From NCBI RefSeq assembly GCF_021654115.1, contig NZ_JAIWJF010000002.1, positions 124,001 to 188,000 on the forward strand: a stretch of 64,000 bases of DNA. The letters are read 5' to 3'. This stretch comes from Furfurilactobacillus milii. Lineage in GTDB: Bacteria; Bacillota; Bacilli; Lactobacillales; Lactobacillaceae. The notes beneath the pieces are model-generated. The model ran no database searches. It had not been told where the DNA came from and worked only from the letters and a program-made list of their open reading frames with translations. Below, piece after piece: positions 8,014 to 15,733 of the stretch. The position numbers and the translations under genes are program-made. The stretch's first letter is position 1. Every line of letters begins with the position of its first letter.

Positions 8014-9521
8014 TAGGCTTCACCTCCATTATTAGCGGGTTCTGATGCAGCTTTTAGATCATCGCTGGTAACGGTAGCATTAGAGTGATTAGCACCCTTT
8101 AAGAAGAAGGCTAACAGGAAACCAACGATACAGAAGCCGACAGCAACCCAGAATGTTGCATGATAACCACTCATTGTGGCGTTGATGGCACGAACTTTGT
8201 ATGCTAATGGCGTTTGTGTCAACACGTGGTGTGCTGGCATAGCGTTCTTCGTAACGTTTGATAAAACGGAAACTAAAATCGCTGAACCAATTGAAGTGGC
8301 CACCTGACGTGTGGTGTTATTAACGGCAGTCCCATGGGAAATCATGTCAAAGGACAGGGCGTTCATGCCGGCAGTTGTTACAGGCATCATTACCATTGAA
8401 ATCCCAAACATCCGCACGGCATATAAGAAGGTAACATAAATGACAGGCGTGCTCTTGGTAATCATAACAAATGGCAAAGTTCCGGCTGTTAAGAGGAACA
8501 TCCCAGCAACAGCCATCCGCCGAGCACCGATCCGGTCAAATGTTTGACCAGTAATCGGACTCATAACAGCCATCATTAAAGCCCCAGGCAGGAGTGTTAA
8601 TCCAGAATGGAAGGCACTCATACCATGAACAATTTGCAGATATAGTGGCAGAACTAGTTCAACACCAGTCATCGCAATTGTAACAACGGAACTCAAAACT
8701 GCGGCAATGGTGAATTCAAAGGATTTGAAAACACGTAATTGTAAGAATGGGTTCTTCATAGTGAGTTGACGCCAAATGAATAGTGCAATGACAACAACAC
8801 CGACTGCGAGGAAGGATAGCACTTTAGTGGATGTCCAGCCATCGTCACCGACGGAGGAGAATCCGTAAAGCAAGGAACCAAAACCAATGGTAGATAAACT
8901 AGCCGAAAGCCAATCAAGTTTTGGTTTAGAGGTTTCAATAACGGACTTCATAAAGAAGAACGCTAAGATGATAACTAGGGCGACGATTGGAATGATCATG
9001 CCAAACAAGTCACGCCACTGGAACTTATCGATGACCCACCCAGAAAGTGTTGGTCCAATAGCAGGTGCAACACCGATAACGATACCGGCCAGTCCCATGG
9101 CAGCACCACGAGAACTGGCTGGGAAAATCGTCAACATTAACGTTTGCAATAATGGCATGGTAACCCCAACACCAATCGCTTGAACTAAACGTCCAGCAAG
9201 TAAGGTGCCGTAATTAGGTGCGATGTAGGCCATGATTGTGCCAATTTCAAAAATCGTCATGGCGCCAATATAGAGCCATTTTGAATTGAATCGGTTGGAT
9301 AAGTAAGCAGAAATAGGAATCATGATCCCGTTAACCATTAAAAATCCAGTGGTTAACCATTGAACCGTAGAGGTGGAAATATCGAAGGCTTTCATTAATG
9401 TAGGGAAAGCGGTCGTCAAAATCGTCTGGTTCAAAACGGTACAGAATGTGCCAATCAGCAAAACCATAACCATCAGTCCACGGTTATAAGGTTTGCCATT
9501 TGTGTCGACAGCTTCTGACAT
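8013..9521 (-). CDS. DHA2-family MFS multidrug exporter
   Basis: This encodes 502 residues with about 14 membrane segments. The DHA2 (EmrB/LmrB-like) subfamily is shown by LNQTILTTAFPTLMKAFDIS in helix 1, the following QWLTTGFLMVNGIMIP, and GWVIDKFQWRDLF after helix 5 (family motif around GPxxGG.i...WRwiF). It probably expels toxic compounds by proton antiport. The start is ATG at 9521, with AAGGA six bases upstream; a longer in-frame ATG (9599) would overlap the promoter. It is co-transcribed with the DUF4811 gene and divergent from a MerR-type regulator whose likely operator lies between them. Confidence 0.88.
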   Translation of the reverse strand: MSEAVDTNGKPYNRGLMVMVLLIGTFCTVLNQTILTTAFPTLMKAFDISTSTVQWLTTGFLMVNGIMIPISAYLSNRFNSKWLYIGAMTIFEIGTIMAYIAPNYGTLLAGRLVQAIGVGVTMPLLQTLMLTIFPASSRGAAMGLAGIVIGVAPAIGPTLSGWVIDKFQWRDLFGMIIPIVALVIILAFFFMKSVIETSKPKLDWLSASLSTIGFGSLLYGFSSVGDDGWTSTKVLSFLAVGVVVIALFIWRQLTMKNPFLQLRVFKSFEFTIAAVLSSVVTIAMTGVELVLPLYLQIVHGMSAFHSGLTLLPGALMMAVMSPITGQTFDRIGARRMAVAGMFLLTAGTLPFVMITKSTPVIYVTFLYAVRMFGISMVMMPVTTAGMNALSFDMISHGTAVNNTTRQVATSIGSAILVSVLSNVTKNAMPAHHVLTQTPLAYKVRAINATMSGYHATFWVAVGFCIVGFLLAFFLKGANHSNATVTSDDLKAASEPANNGGEA

Positions 9522-9575
9522 AAGGAGTCCTTCTTTCGTTTGATTAATTAGTTTGCTTAAAAAAGTACGAGAGTT

Positions 9576-9637
9576 AATATAATGCTTTGAGATAATCATG
9601 TCAAGTAAGTTGACAAAGTTATTTTAAAATATATAAT
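9576..9637. promoter_or_regulatory. Divergent promoters sharing a GlnR/TnrA-type palindrome
   Basis: Minus-strand promoter for the exporter: -35 TTGACA (plus 9599-9604), 17-bp spacer, -10 TATATT (9576-9581). Plus-strand promoter for the MerR gene: TTGACA (9610-9615), 16-bp spacer, TATAAT (9632-9637). The two -35 hexamers lie back to back as TGTCAA-gtaag-TTGACA (9599-9615), a perfect palindrome that also satisfies TGTNA-N7-TNACA. One bound dimer could therefore block both promoters. Confidence 0.85.
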
Positions 9638-9707
9638 TGTTCCAGTAAACATAACATCAACGTTAGATTTTGTGATAACGGTTTCAAGAAATAAGAGGTT
9701 TAATGAT

Positions 9708-10163
9708 ATGGAAAGAACACCCCAAACTGAGGGTTCACCCGAATGGCTGAGAAGCATTATTAATAGTGATGATATATTGATTGGTATCGGTGACCTCTCT
9801 CGCGCGACAGATGTTTCAACCGCACAGCTACGTTACTGGACGGATAAAGGCTATATTCACGTCGTTAATCAGGATGAAGGAAATCGTAAATATACGTACG
9901 ATACTGCGTTTAAGGTTCGCGCAATCAAGGCGTACATGGATGAGGGCTTTACGTTGGTCGCTGCCACCAAACGAATGCAAAAGCACCGCGAAGTTATCCA
10001 TTTGTTAAAAGACGTCATGATGAACCGGCTGGAGGGCGTCGGTACAGACGAGGATGGCAGTCAAATCGTCAACCTAGGCTTGTTTGATCCAGATCCACAA
10101 TATGAACTTGTAGCGCGTTTGCGTGACGGCAAGACTCGGTTCGAACTCCAGAAAAAAGCTTGA
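9708..10163 (+). CDS. MerR-family transcriptional regulator, GlnR/TnrA-like
   Basis: The 151-residue protein carries an N-terminal winged helix-turn-helix at about residues 28-95: IGDLSRATDVSTAQLRYWTDKGYI, then GNRKYTYDTAFKVRAIKAYMDEGFTL. The STAQLRYW...GNRKY combination resembles the GlnR/TnrA branch of MerR regulators rather than metal sensors. The C-terminus has no Cys cluster, arguing against metal sensing. The start is ATG 9708 behind GAGG. It is divergent from the DHA2 exporter and its own promoter overlaps the palindrome at 9599-9615, so it probably controls both. The inducer is unknown. Confidence 0.8.
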   Translation: MERTPQTEGSPEWLRSIINSDDILIGIGDLSRATDVSTAQLRYWTDKGYIHVVNQDEGNRKYTYDTAFKVRAIKAYMDEGFTLVAATKRMQKHREVIHLLKDVMMNRLEGVGTDEDGSQIVNLGLFDPDPQYELVARLRDGKTRFELQKKA

Positions 10164-10456
10164 ATCTAGGGGACTTTGCTTGTTGCTTGCTCCTAGTCAT
10201 GCTAAGCTGGGTTTGTGGTGAGGTGAATGGTTGATTACCCAAAAATCCCTAAGAAGTGACCGATCTTTACGGCTGGGCCACTGCTTCATGTTGTGAGTGT
10301 TTTTTGGAAAACTTTTTTGATTAAAAAGGTTCGCTAAACTGCGCATTATGCGCTCGAGAATCATCCTTTCGGGATGGTTAGTGATCGTATTTAAAACAAT
10401 GTGTTTCATGAAAATCAACCCAAGTTTTTCATGGTGTAATTAACTGCTCATCACGG
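10164..10456 (+). other. Unexplained intergenic region ending in a terminator
   Basis: About 290 bp between the MerR gene and a strong terminator. It holds several small hairpins, for example CATGAAAA.../TTTTTCATG near 10409-10433, ATCATCC-tttc-GGGATGgT near 10361, and CTTTTT-tgatt-AAAAAG near 10313. A 73-codon ORF on the minus strand lacks a ribosome site and resembles nothing I know. The region could be the 3' UTR of the MerR gene or a small RNA; no promoter stands out. Confidence 0.35.
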
Positions 10457-10494
10457 GCACTCCAGTTTAGGGGATCTGGAGTGCTTTTTTATTT
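10457..10494 (+). terminator. Strong terminator upstream of lacL
   Basis: GCACTCCAG-tttaggggat-CTGGAGTGC followed by TTTTTTATTT. The nearest plus-strand gene ends 290 bp upstream, so it ends either a long MerR-gene 3' UTR or an unannotated small RNA. Confidence 0.92.
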
Positions 10495-10495
10495 G

Positions 10496-10620
10496 GAGTG
10501 ATTACGAAACCCGGGAGAAGTCGAGCAATAACAAAAACGACGAGTGTGAAGGTGAATTTTCCTTTGCACCCGTCGTTTTGGGTTACGCACAGACTTCTAG
10601 ACGTCAGTGGCCCGTTTTGA
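10496..10620 (+). repeat. Family B structured element, lacL copy
   Basis: A 125-nt element starting GAGTGATtaCGAA right after a terminator. It has H1 (CCCGGGAGAAGTCGAG region), CAATAAC, a strong second hairpin AAAACGACG (10534-10542) with CGTCGTTTT (10571-10579), then TTTTGGGTTACGCACAG and a short CAC/GTG pairing, ending CCCGTTTTG. Order and sequence match the tsaD-upstream units at 56665-56917: GAGTGAT..CGAA..CGGGA.AAG, GAGCAAYAAC, TTTGGGTTRYGCACAG and CGTTTT are shared. It lies about 150 bp upstream of lacL on the same strand. Function unknown. Confidence 0.8.
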
Positions 10621-10641
10621 CTACATAGCGTCAACCATCTT

Positions 10642-10653
10642 CACAAGCTTGTG
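10642..10653. promoter_or_regulatory. Perfect 12-bp palindrome upstream of lacL
   Basis: CACAAGCTTGTG is a perfect palindrome 120 bp upstream of the lacL start. An operator is possible. Directly adjacent, GGGGGAAA (10653-10660) and TTTCCCCC (10705-10712) form an 8-bp inverted repeat with a long loop. Confidence 0.35.
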
Positions 10654-10745
10654 GGGGAAACGCGTTTGCGACAATGTGGCAAGGGGTGAACAAAACAACA
10701 CGGATTTCCCCCGTTTCAATAAATGCGGTAAAATAAACATTATTA

Positions 10746-10759
10746 TGAAAACGCTATCA
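10746..10759 (+). promoter_or_regulatory. cre site (CcpA operator) of lacLM
   Basis: TGAAAACGCTATCA matches the catabolite-responsive consensus TGWAANCGNTNWCA at every position. It lies immediately before the ribosome site AGGAGG (10761-10766) and 14 bp ahead of the start codon, downstream of plausible -10 boxes (TAAAAT or TATTAT), so CcpA binding would repress by blocking initiation or elongation when glucose is present. Confidence 0.85.
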
Positions 10760-10772
10760 CAGGAGGATAAAC

Positions 10773-12665
10773 ATGCAGGCAGACATTAAATGGTTGGATG
10801 ACCCACAAGTTTTTCGTGTCGGACAATTACCCGCCCACAGTGATCACTATTGGTATCGTGACGCCGATGAGGCGCGCTCAAAGAGCAGCAGTTTCGCACA
10901 AAGCTTGGACGGTCAGTGGCAGTTTAAGTTCGCAGACCGTCCACAACATCGACCAGTTGGCTTTTATGAACCCAACTACGACACCAGTGATTTTGGGACG
11001 ATTCATGTGCCGGGACATATTGAATTGAGTAATTATGCGCAGATTCAATACATCAATACCTTGTACCCGTGGGAAGGTAAAATTTATCGTCGACCAGCTT
11101 ACACAATGGGACCTGATCAGACAGGCAAGGGTATGTTTAGCGAGGCACCGGACAACTCAGTTGGTGCATACATTCGGCATTTTCGTTTGGCACCCGGCCT
11201 GACGAATCAACGGGTGATCGTTCAATTTGACGGCGTGGAAGAAGCTATGTATGTTTGGCTCAACGGTCATTTTCTCGGGTATGCCGAAGATAGTTTTTCA
11301 CGTTCAGAATTTGATTTAACCGACGCCTTGGTCGACGGTGATAACGTGCTTGCGGTGGAAGTGTTCAAACGAAGTACGGCATCGTTTTTGGAAGACCAAG
11401 ATATGTTCCGCTTTTCCGGCATTTTTCGCAGTGTTAGGCTAGTCGGGTTGCCAACTGTTCACGTTGCTGATATGCACATTCGACCAGTGGTTAATGAGAA
11501 TTTAGACAGTGGTGAACTTAATGTGACCCTGAAACTGACTGGGGACGTGGAAAGTAAGGCGCGGGTTCATTTAACGGTGTTTGATAAGGCGGATAAGCTG
11601 ATTGTGGATGAAAAGCGGTCAGTGGCTAAACAAATTAGTTTTGGTCACCTGCCGTTTGAGAACGTTATGTTGTGGACGCATCACAATCCGGACTTGTATC
11701 ACTTGACTGTGACAATTACAGATGAGAACGGCAACCCGATTGAAGTGGTTCCTTATGATATCGGTTTTCGACGGCTAGAATTGCGTAACCAAGTTATCTA
11801 TTTGAATGGCAAACGATTGATTATTAACGGTGTCAACCGTCATGAATGGGATGCCACTACTGGCCGAACCGTCTCAATGGCTGACATGAAGGCGGACTTA
11901 CAAACATTTGCTGAAAATCATATTAACGCTGTCCGTACTTGTCATTATCCGGATCAAATTCCGTGGTACTACATGTGTGATCAGGCTGGTGTGTACATGA
12001 TGGCTGAAAATAACCTGGAAACTCACGGAACGTGGCAAAAGATGGGGACTGTTGAGCCCTCTGACAATGTGCCAGGATCGTTGCCGCAATGGCGCGAAGC
12101 AGTCTTAGATCGGGCGCGTAGCAACTACGAAACGTTTAAGAATCATCCGGCCATCTTATTCTGGTCGCTTGGTAATGAATCGTACGCCGGTGATGATATT
12201 GAAGCGATGAACACCTATTACAAGACAATGGATTCCTCAAGGCTGACGCATTACGAAGGTGTTGTCCGCAATCGTAAATATGAAACCAGTATTTCTGATG
12301 TGGAGAGCCGAATGTACGCTTCGCCAGCTGAGATTCGCACGTATTTAAGCAATCAGCCAATGAAACCATTTTTAGATTGTGAGTATATGCATGACATGGG
12401 CAATTCGCTAGGCGGTTTGGGCGAATACATGGCGTTACTAGATGACTTTCCGTCCTATCAAGGTGGTTTTATTTGGGACTTCATTGACCAGGCACTGTGG
12501 GTCACGGATGAAGTTACTGGCCGACAGGTATTGCGCTATGGCGGCGATTTTGATGATCGTCATACGGATGGCGAATTTTCCGGGGACGGATTAATGTTTG
12601 CAAACAGACAGGCAAAGCCAGCAATGCAGGAGGTGCGCTATTACTATGGCCAATACGACAACTAA
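10773..12665 (+). CDS. lacL: Beta-galactosidase large subunit
   Basis: LacL is the catalytic part of the heterodimeric GH2 beta-galactosidase of lactobacilli, which splits lactose into glucose and galactose. The 630 residues contain the sugar-binding jelly roll (about 50-220), the Ig-like domain (about 225-330) and the TIM barrel with NRHEWD, the acid/base Glu in SLGNES (about residue 468) and the nucleophile Glu in DCEYMHD (about 537). The protein ends where full-length LacZ would continue, the known split. AGGAGG precedes ATG 10773. It overlaps lacM by 20 nt and sits behind a cre site. galE elsewhere in the window could feed galactose onward. Confidence 0.96.
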   Translation: MQADIKWLDDPQVFRVGQLPAHSDHYWYRDADEARSKSSSFAQSLDGQWQFKFADRPQHRPVGFYEPNYDTSDFGTIHVPGHIELSNYAQIQYINTLYPWEGKIYRRPAYTMGPDQTGKGMFSEAPDNSVGAYIRHFRLAPGLTNQRVIVQFDGVEEAMYVWLNGHFLGYAEDSFSRSEFDLTDALVDGDNVLAVEVFKRSTASFLEDQDMFRFSGIFRSVRLVGLPTVHVADMHIRPVVNENLDSGELNVTLKLTGDVESKARVHLTVFDKADKLIVDEKRSVAKQISFGHLPFENVMLWTHHNPDLYHLTVTITDENGNPIEVVPYDIGFRRLELRNQVIYLNGKRLIINGVNRHEWDATTGRTVSMADMKADLQTFAENHINAVRTCHYPDQIPWYYMCDQAGVYMMAENNLETHGTWQKMGTVEPSDNVPGSLPQWREAVLDRARSNYETFKNHPAILFWSLGNESYAGDDIEAMNTYYKTMDSSRLTHYEGVVRNRKYETSISDVESRMYASPAEIRTYLSNQPMKPFLDCEYMHDMGNSLGGLGEYMALLDDFPSYQGGFIWDFIDQALWVTDEVTGRQVLRYGGDFDDRHTDGEFSGDGLMFANRQAKPAMQEVRYYYGQYDN

Positions 12666-13620
12666 GATTCACGTGATTTTTGGAGATGGCACGTTAGGTG
12701 TGGCAACGGATGATGTCCATTATTTGTTTAGTTATGAAAAGGGTGGTCTGGAATCAATTGTCAGTCACGGCAAGGAGTGGTTATATCGACCAATTCGTCC
12801 CATTTTTTGGCGAGCAACAACAGATAATGACCGGGGCAATCATTTCTCAGAAGAATCCGCAATGTGGCTAGGTGCGGATTGCTTCACACGATGTCAGTAC
12901 ATTGATGTGCAAGTGGATGGTAAGGACTTGGGTCTGCCAATCGCGCCGCAAAACAATCAATTTTCAAATGATGAAACGGCCGATCAGGTTGACATTACGT
13001 TTGATTTTCAAACAGCTACAACACCGGCAACAAAAGTAACAATGCATTATCAAATCGTTGCCAATGGTACGGTGACGCTCACGAGTCATTTGCAGGGAAA
13101 CGAGGCGCTTCCTGAGCTGCCCGCTTTCGGCGTTCAATTGATCATGCCAACTGTCGCTACTGGATTTGAATATGACGGTTTGTCCGGAGAAACTTACCCA
13201 GACCGCATGGCTGGCGGTAGCCGGGGTCAGTATTATGTGGCTGGCTTACCGGTGACGCCTTATCTGGTGCCTCAGGAAATGGGCATGCATATGCAAACAC
13301 GATGGTTAACCGTGACCCGGCAGCGAACATTGAACAATGCGGACGTTGACGCACAGCCATTTTCTTTCAGTGTTGAAATGGCTGACCAACCGTTTGCTTT
13401 CAGTTGTTTACCGTACACTGCAATGGAACTTGAGGCCGCAACACACGTTGAAGAACTGCCATTGGCAAGACGGACCATTTTGTCAGTTTATGGAGCGGTC
13501 CGTGGTGTTGGGGGCATTGATAGCTGGGGAGCAGATGTCCAGCCACCATATCGTTTGTTCGCTGACGTTGATCGGACATTTACAGTGCAAATTCATCCTG
13601 GAAATCATGTGGCAGATTAG
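12646..13620 (+). CDS. lacM: Beta-galactosidase small subunit
   Basis: LacM (324 residues) supplies the last domain of GH2 beta-galactosidase (the Bgal small-chain domain, equivalent to domain 5 of LacZ) and is needed for activity with LacL. Typical segments are HVIFGDGTLGVATDDVHYLFSYEKGGLESI at the start and IFWRATTDNDRGN (about 50-62), which in LacZ contributes to the active site. The start ATG 12646 lies within the last codons of lacL, preceded by AGGAGG at 12628, so the two subunits are translationally coupled. No terminator is obvious after the stop at 13620. Confidence 0.95.
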   Translation: MANTTTKIHVIFGDGTLGVATDDVHYLFSYEKGGLESIVSHGKEWLYRPIRPIFWRATTDNDRGNHFSEESAMWLGADCFTRCQYIDVQVDGKDLGLPIAPQNNQFSNDETADQVDITFDFQTATTPATKVTMHYQIVANGTVTLTSHLQGNEALPELPAFGVQLIMPTVATGFEYDGLSGETYPDRMAGGSRGQYYVAGLPVTPYLVPQEMGMHMQTRWLTVTRQRTLNNADVDAQPFSFSVEMADQPFAFSCLPYTAMELEAATHVEELPLARRTILSVYGAVRGVGGIDSWGADVQPPYRLFADVDRTFTVQIHPGNHVAD

Positions 13621-13759
13621 CGACTGCCATCCAGGTTAAGGGCAGGTAGCCCTTCTATCTTTGATGTGCGATAATATGACTAAATGTTTTTCAGTTAACA
13701 AGACGGTTTAAACGAGCAACCGACTACCACAAGAATGTGAAAGAAACGGGGATGAGTAA

Positions 13760-14656
13760 ATGGATCATCAAGAAGAACAAATGACCGGCATGCGATTTTT
13801 GTTTGTGACTGTGCTGAATTTACTCATTACCGTGGCAGAAATTGTTGGGGGATTGTTATCAGGCTCACTAGCCCTATTGTCAGACGCGTTTCATAACCTC
13901 GGGGATTCACTGTCAATCGTATTGGGGTATGTTGCTCAACGAATTAGCGGCAAGCCACAAAATCGGCAGCGAACTTTTGGTTACCGACGTGCAGAAATTT
14001 TGGCCGCGTTCGTTAACGGGCTATTTTTGATTGGTGTTTCAATTGTTTTGATGGTTGAAGCTGCGCGGCGTTTTGCCAAGCCAGAACCAATTAATGGCGA
14101 CATTATGTTGATTGTTGCCGTTATCGGGTTAGCCGCTAATTTGTTGTCAGCGGTGTTGATGCACCATGGTTCAAAGGATAGCTTGAATATTAAAGCGACG
14201 TATTTGCATGTCCTGGCAGACGCGTTATCGTCTGTTGCCGTTATCGTCGGCGGGATTTTAATTGTGCTCTTTGATATTACGTGGGTTGATCCGCTACTAA
14301 CGCTGTTGGTGTCGTTTTACATTATTTATGAAACTTGGCCGGTGATCCACGAAACGGTGCAAATTTTGATGCAGACTGCACCGAAATTAGATTATGATCA
14401 AATCGCTGCAGATATTGTTGAAATTCCGGGTGTGCTACGAGTTCACCATATTCACGCTTGGCTCATTGATGAAAACAAAATTGTCTTTTCAGCACACGTC
14501 AACATGAAGGATGTCAAACTGAGTGAGGTGGAAAAGACCGTTGCTCAGATTTCCAGTTTGCTGACGGAGCGCTATCATATTTGTCACGTAACCATTCAGC
14601 CTGAAGTCCACCACGGTGAGACTGACGCGCTGTTTGTTAACAAGGATAAAGTGTAA
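13760..14656 (+). CDS. Cation diffusion facilitator (Zn/Cd/Co efflux, CzcD-like)
   Basis: A 298-residue membrane protein with six hydrophobic segments and a cytoplasmic C-terminal domain. Helix 2 carries SLALLSDAFHNLGDS and helix 5 HVLADALSS, the HxxxD/DxxxD metal-binding residues of zinc-type CDF antiporters. The C-terminal part (about 205-285, with VLRVHHIHAWLID) is the ZT dimer domain. A ribosome site ACGGGGA precedes ATG 13760. It stands alone between lacM and a bidirectional terminator. Zinc is the most likely ion by the HD-type site; manganese or cobalt cannot be excluded. Confidence 0.9.
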   Translation: MDHQEEQMTGMRFLFVTVLNLLITVAEIVGGLLSGSLALLSDAFHNLGDSLSIVLGYVAQRISGKPQNRQRTFGYRRAEILAAFVNGLFLIGVSIVLMVEAARRFAKPEPINGDIMLIVAVIGLAANLLSAVLMHHGSKDSLNIKATYLHVLADALSSVAVIVGGILIVLFDITWVDPLLTLLVSFYIIYETWPVIHETVQILMQTAPKLDYDQIAADIVEIPGVLRVHHIHAWLIDENKIVFSAHVNMKDVKLSEVEKTVAQISSLLTERYHICHVTIQPEVHHGETDALFVNKDKV

Positions 14657-14671
14657 ATAAATTTAGATACA

Positions 14672-14716
14672 ACAATGGCTCATTTCACTATGTTTTGTCG
14701 TGAAATGAGCCATTGT
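14672..14716. terminator. Bidirectional terminator
   Basis: ACAATGGCTCATTTCAC and GTGAAATGAGCCATTGT form a perfect 17-bp stem with an 11-nt loop between the convergent CDF gene and the small minus-strand gene. The T-rich tail is better on the minus strand. Confidence 0.7.
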
Positions 14717-14732
14717 CTGTTAAGGATGTGGA

Positions 14733-15077
14733 TTATGATCTGGATAATGCCGCAAAGTGCTGATCATACCACGTTGACCAGTCAGTTTCCGGATTACCGG
14801 TAGAATGAAATTTGACGCCGATTTCATCAAGTAAACGAATATAATCGTTCCTGCTGAATTGAATACTGGTATCGAGTTCACGTTCCGGTGTAAAAGAACG
14901 GTTTGTTGCTAATTCACGGTTGATATCTTGAATATACCCGTGTTGTTGATCATATTGAGTAATCAATTCCAAGTTGTTCCGCCGCCAAAGCGTGATGTAA
15001 AAGTTGGCGAAATCGGTTAGGGCCGTTGTTTGTGCGGATTCATCGAGTTCGTCAACAGGGACTAAGTTTTCTGCCAT
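14733..15077 (-). CDS. Hypothetical cytoplasmic protein
   Basis: A 114-residue acidic protein without signal peptide, membrane segment or Cys. The start is ATG at 15077, preceded by GGAGG with eight-base spacing; an upstream in-frame ATG at 15104 lacks a ribosome site. Its best visible features are an N-terminal helix rich in Glu/Leu and Tyr/Trp-containing segments (FYITLWRRNNLELI, DWSTWYDQHFAAL). I do not recognise the family. It is monocistronic, convergent with the CDF gene and divergent from the cold-shock gene. Confidence 0.65.
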   Translation of the reverse strand: MAENLVPVDELDESAQTTALTDFANFYITLWRRNNLELITQYDQQHGYIQDINRELATNRSFTPERELDTSIQFSRNDYIRLLDEIGVKFHSTGNPETDWSTWYDQHFAALSRS

Positions 15078-15382
15078 GTTGAGAGCCTCCATATGTTTGT
15101 TCACTAACTATTCTAGCACTTTTGGTGCCAAGCCGATGCTGAGAGGGTTGGGGACAAGGGATAGACTGACTTTGTGCAAAAAAGTTGCCGGTTATTTTGT
15201 GTTTCTGTTTATAAAATATGGTAAAGAAAGCAGTCTATATGATACAATGACAACTGTACTTTGGTACGGGAATGATGGTCAGGTCGGTTCATTTTTTGGT
15301 GTTACCAGTCCCCATTTGCACCAGTTCCAATTTACATAAAACACTTAGACTGCGTGCAAACGCAACAGGAGGACTCATTAAC
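15078..15382 (+). promoter_or_regulatory. Upstream region and long leader of the cold-shock gene
   Basis: About 300 bp without a gene. An extended -10 like sequence TATGATACAAT lies near 15237-15247, which would give a leader of about 130 nt. The leader contains GTACTTTGGTAC (15255-15266) and a GGGA...CCCC pairing. Long, foldable leaders are usual for cspA-type genes and act in temperature-dependent translation; here this is inferred from position and length only. Confidence 0.4.
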
Positions 15383-15586
15383 ATGTCAGAACAAGGTACT
15401 GTTAAATGGTTTAACGCCGACAAAGGCTTTGGTTTCATTACTCGCGAAAGTGGTGACGATGTATTCGTTCACTTCTCAGCTATCCAAGGCGACGGCTTCA
15501 AGACGCTTGAAGAAGGCCAATCTGTTAGCTTCGACGTTGAAGAAAGCGACCGTGGCCCACAAGCTGCTAACGTTGTTAAAAACTAA
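15383..15586 (+). CDS. csp: Cold-shock protein (CspA family)
   Basis: A 67-residue single-stranded nucleic-acid-binding beta-barrel. It has both RNA-binding motifs: RNP1 KGFGFI and RNP2 VFVHF, inside [17 protein letters not shown] and [10 protein letters not shown]. It acts as an RNA chaperone after temperature downshift or in exponential growth. AGGAGG lies 11 bases ahead of ATG 15383. Monocistronic, with a long leader and a strong terminator. Confidence 0.96.
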   Translation: MSEQGTVKWFNADKGFGFITRESGDDVFVHFSAIQGDGFKTLEEGQSVSFDVEESDRGPQAANVVKN

Positions 15587-15641
15587 TTAATAATTCAAAT
15601 AATGGTGTTAACTCCTAGGGTTAACGCTTTGATGTGAATGA

Positions 15642-15688
15642 AAAACGACATCTGTATCTCTTACGAGATGCGGCTGTCGTTTTTTTGT
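15642..15688 (+). terminator. Terminator of the cold-shock gene
   Basis: AACGACA-TCTGTATCTC-ttac-GAGATGCGGC-TGTCGTT followed by TTTTTTG; a smaller dyad GTTAAC-tcctagg-GTTAAC lies 25 bp before. Confidence 0.85.
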
Positions 15689-15733
15689 ATGATACGTTTT
15701 GAGGTTCTAAATCTGTTAAGGAAGTGATCATGG

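Noticed and set aside
10197-10418. 73-codon minus-strand ORF
   Set aside because: No ribosome site, no recognisable homology, and it lies over hairpins of a terminated plus-strand region.
10534-10579. Simple terminator hairpin upstream of lacL
   Set aside because: The AAAACGACG/CGTCGTTTT stem looks like a terminator but is followed by GGGTTACGCAC rather than a T run, and it is the variable hairpin of a family B element.
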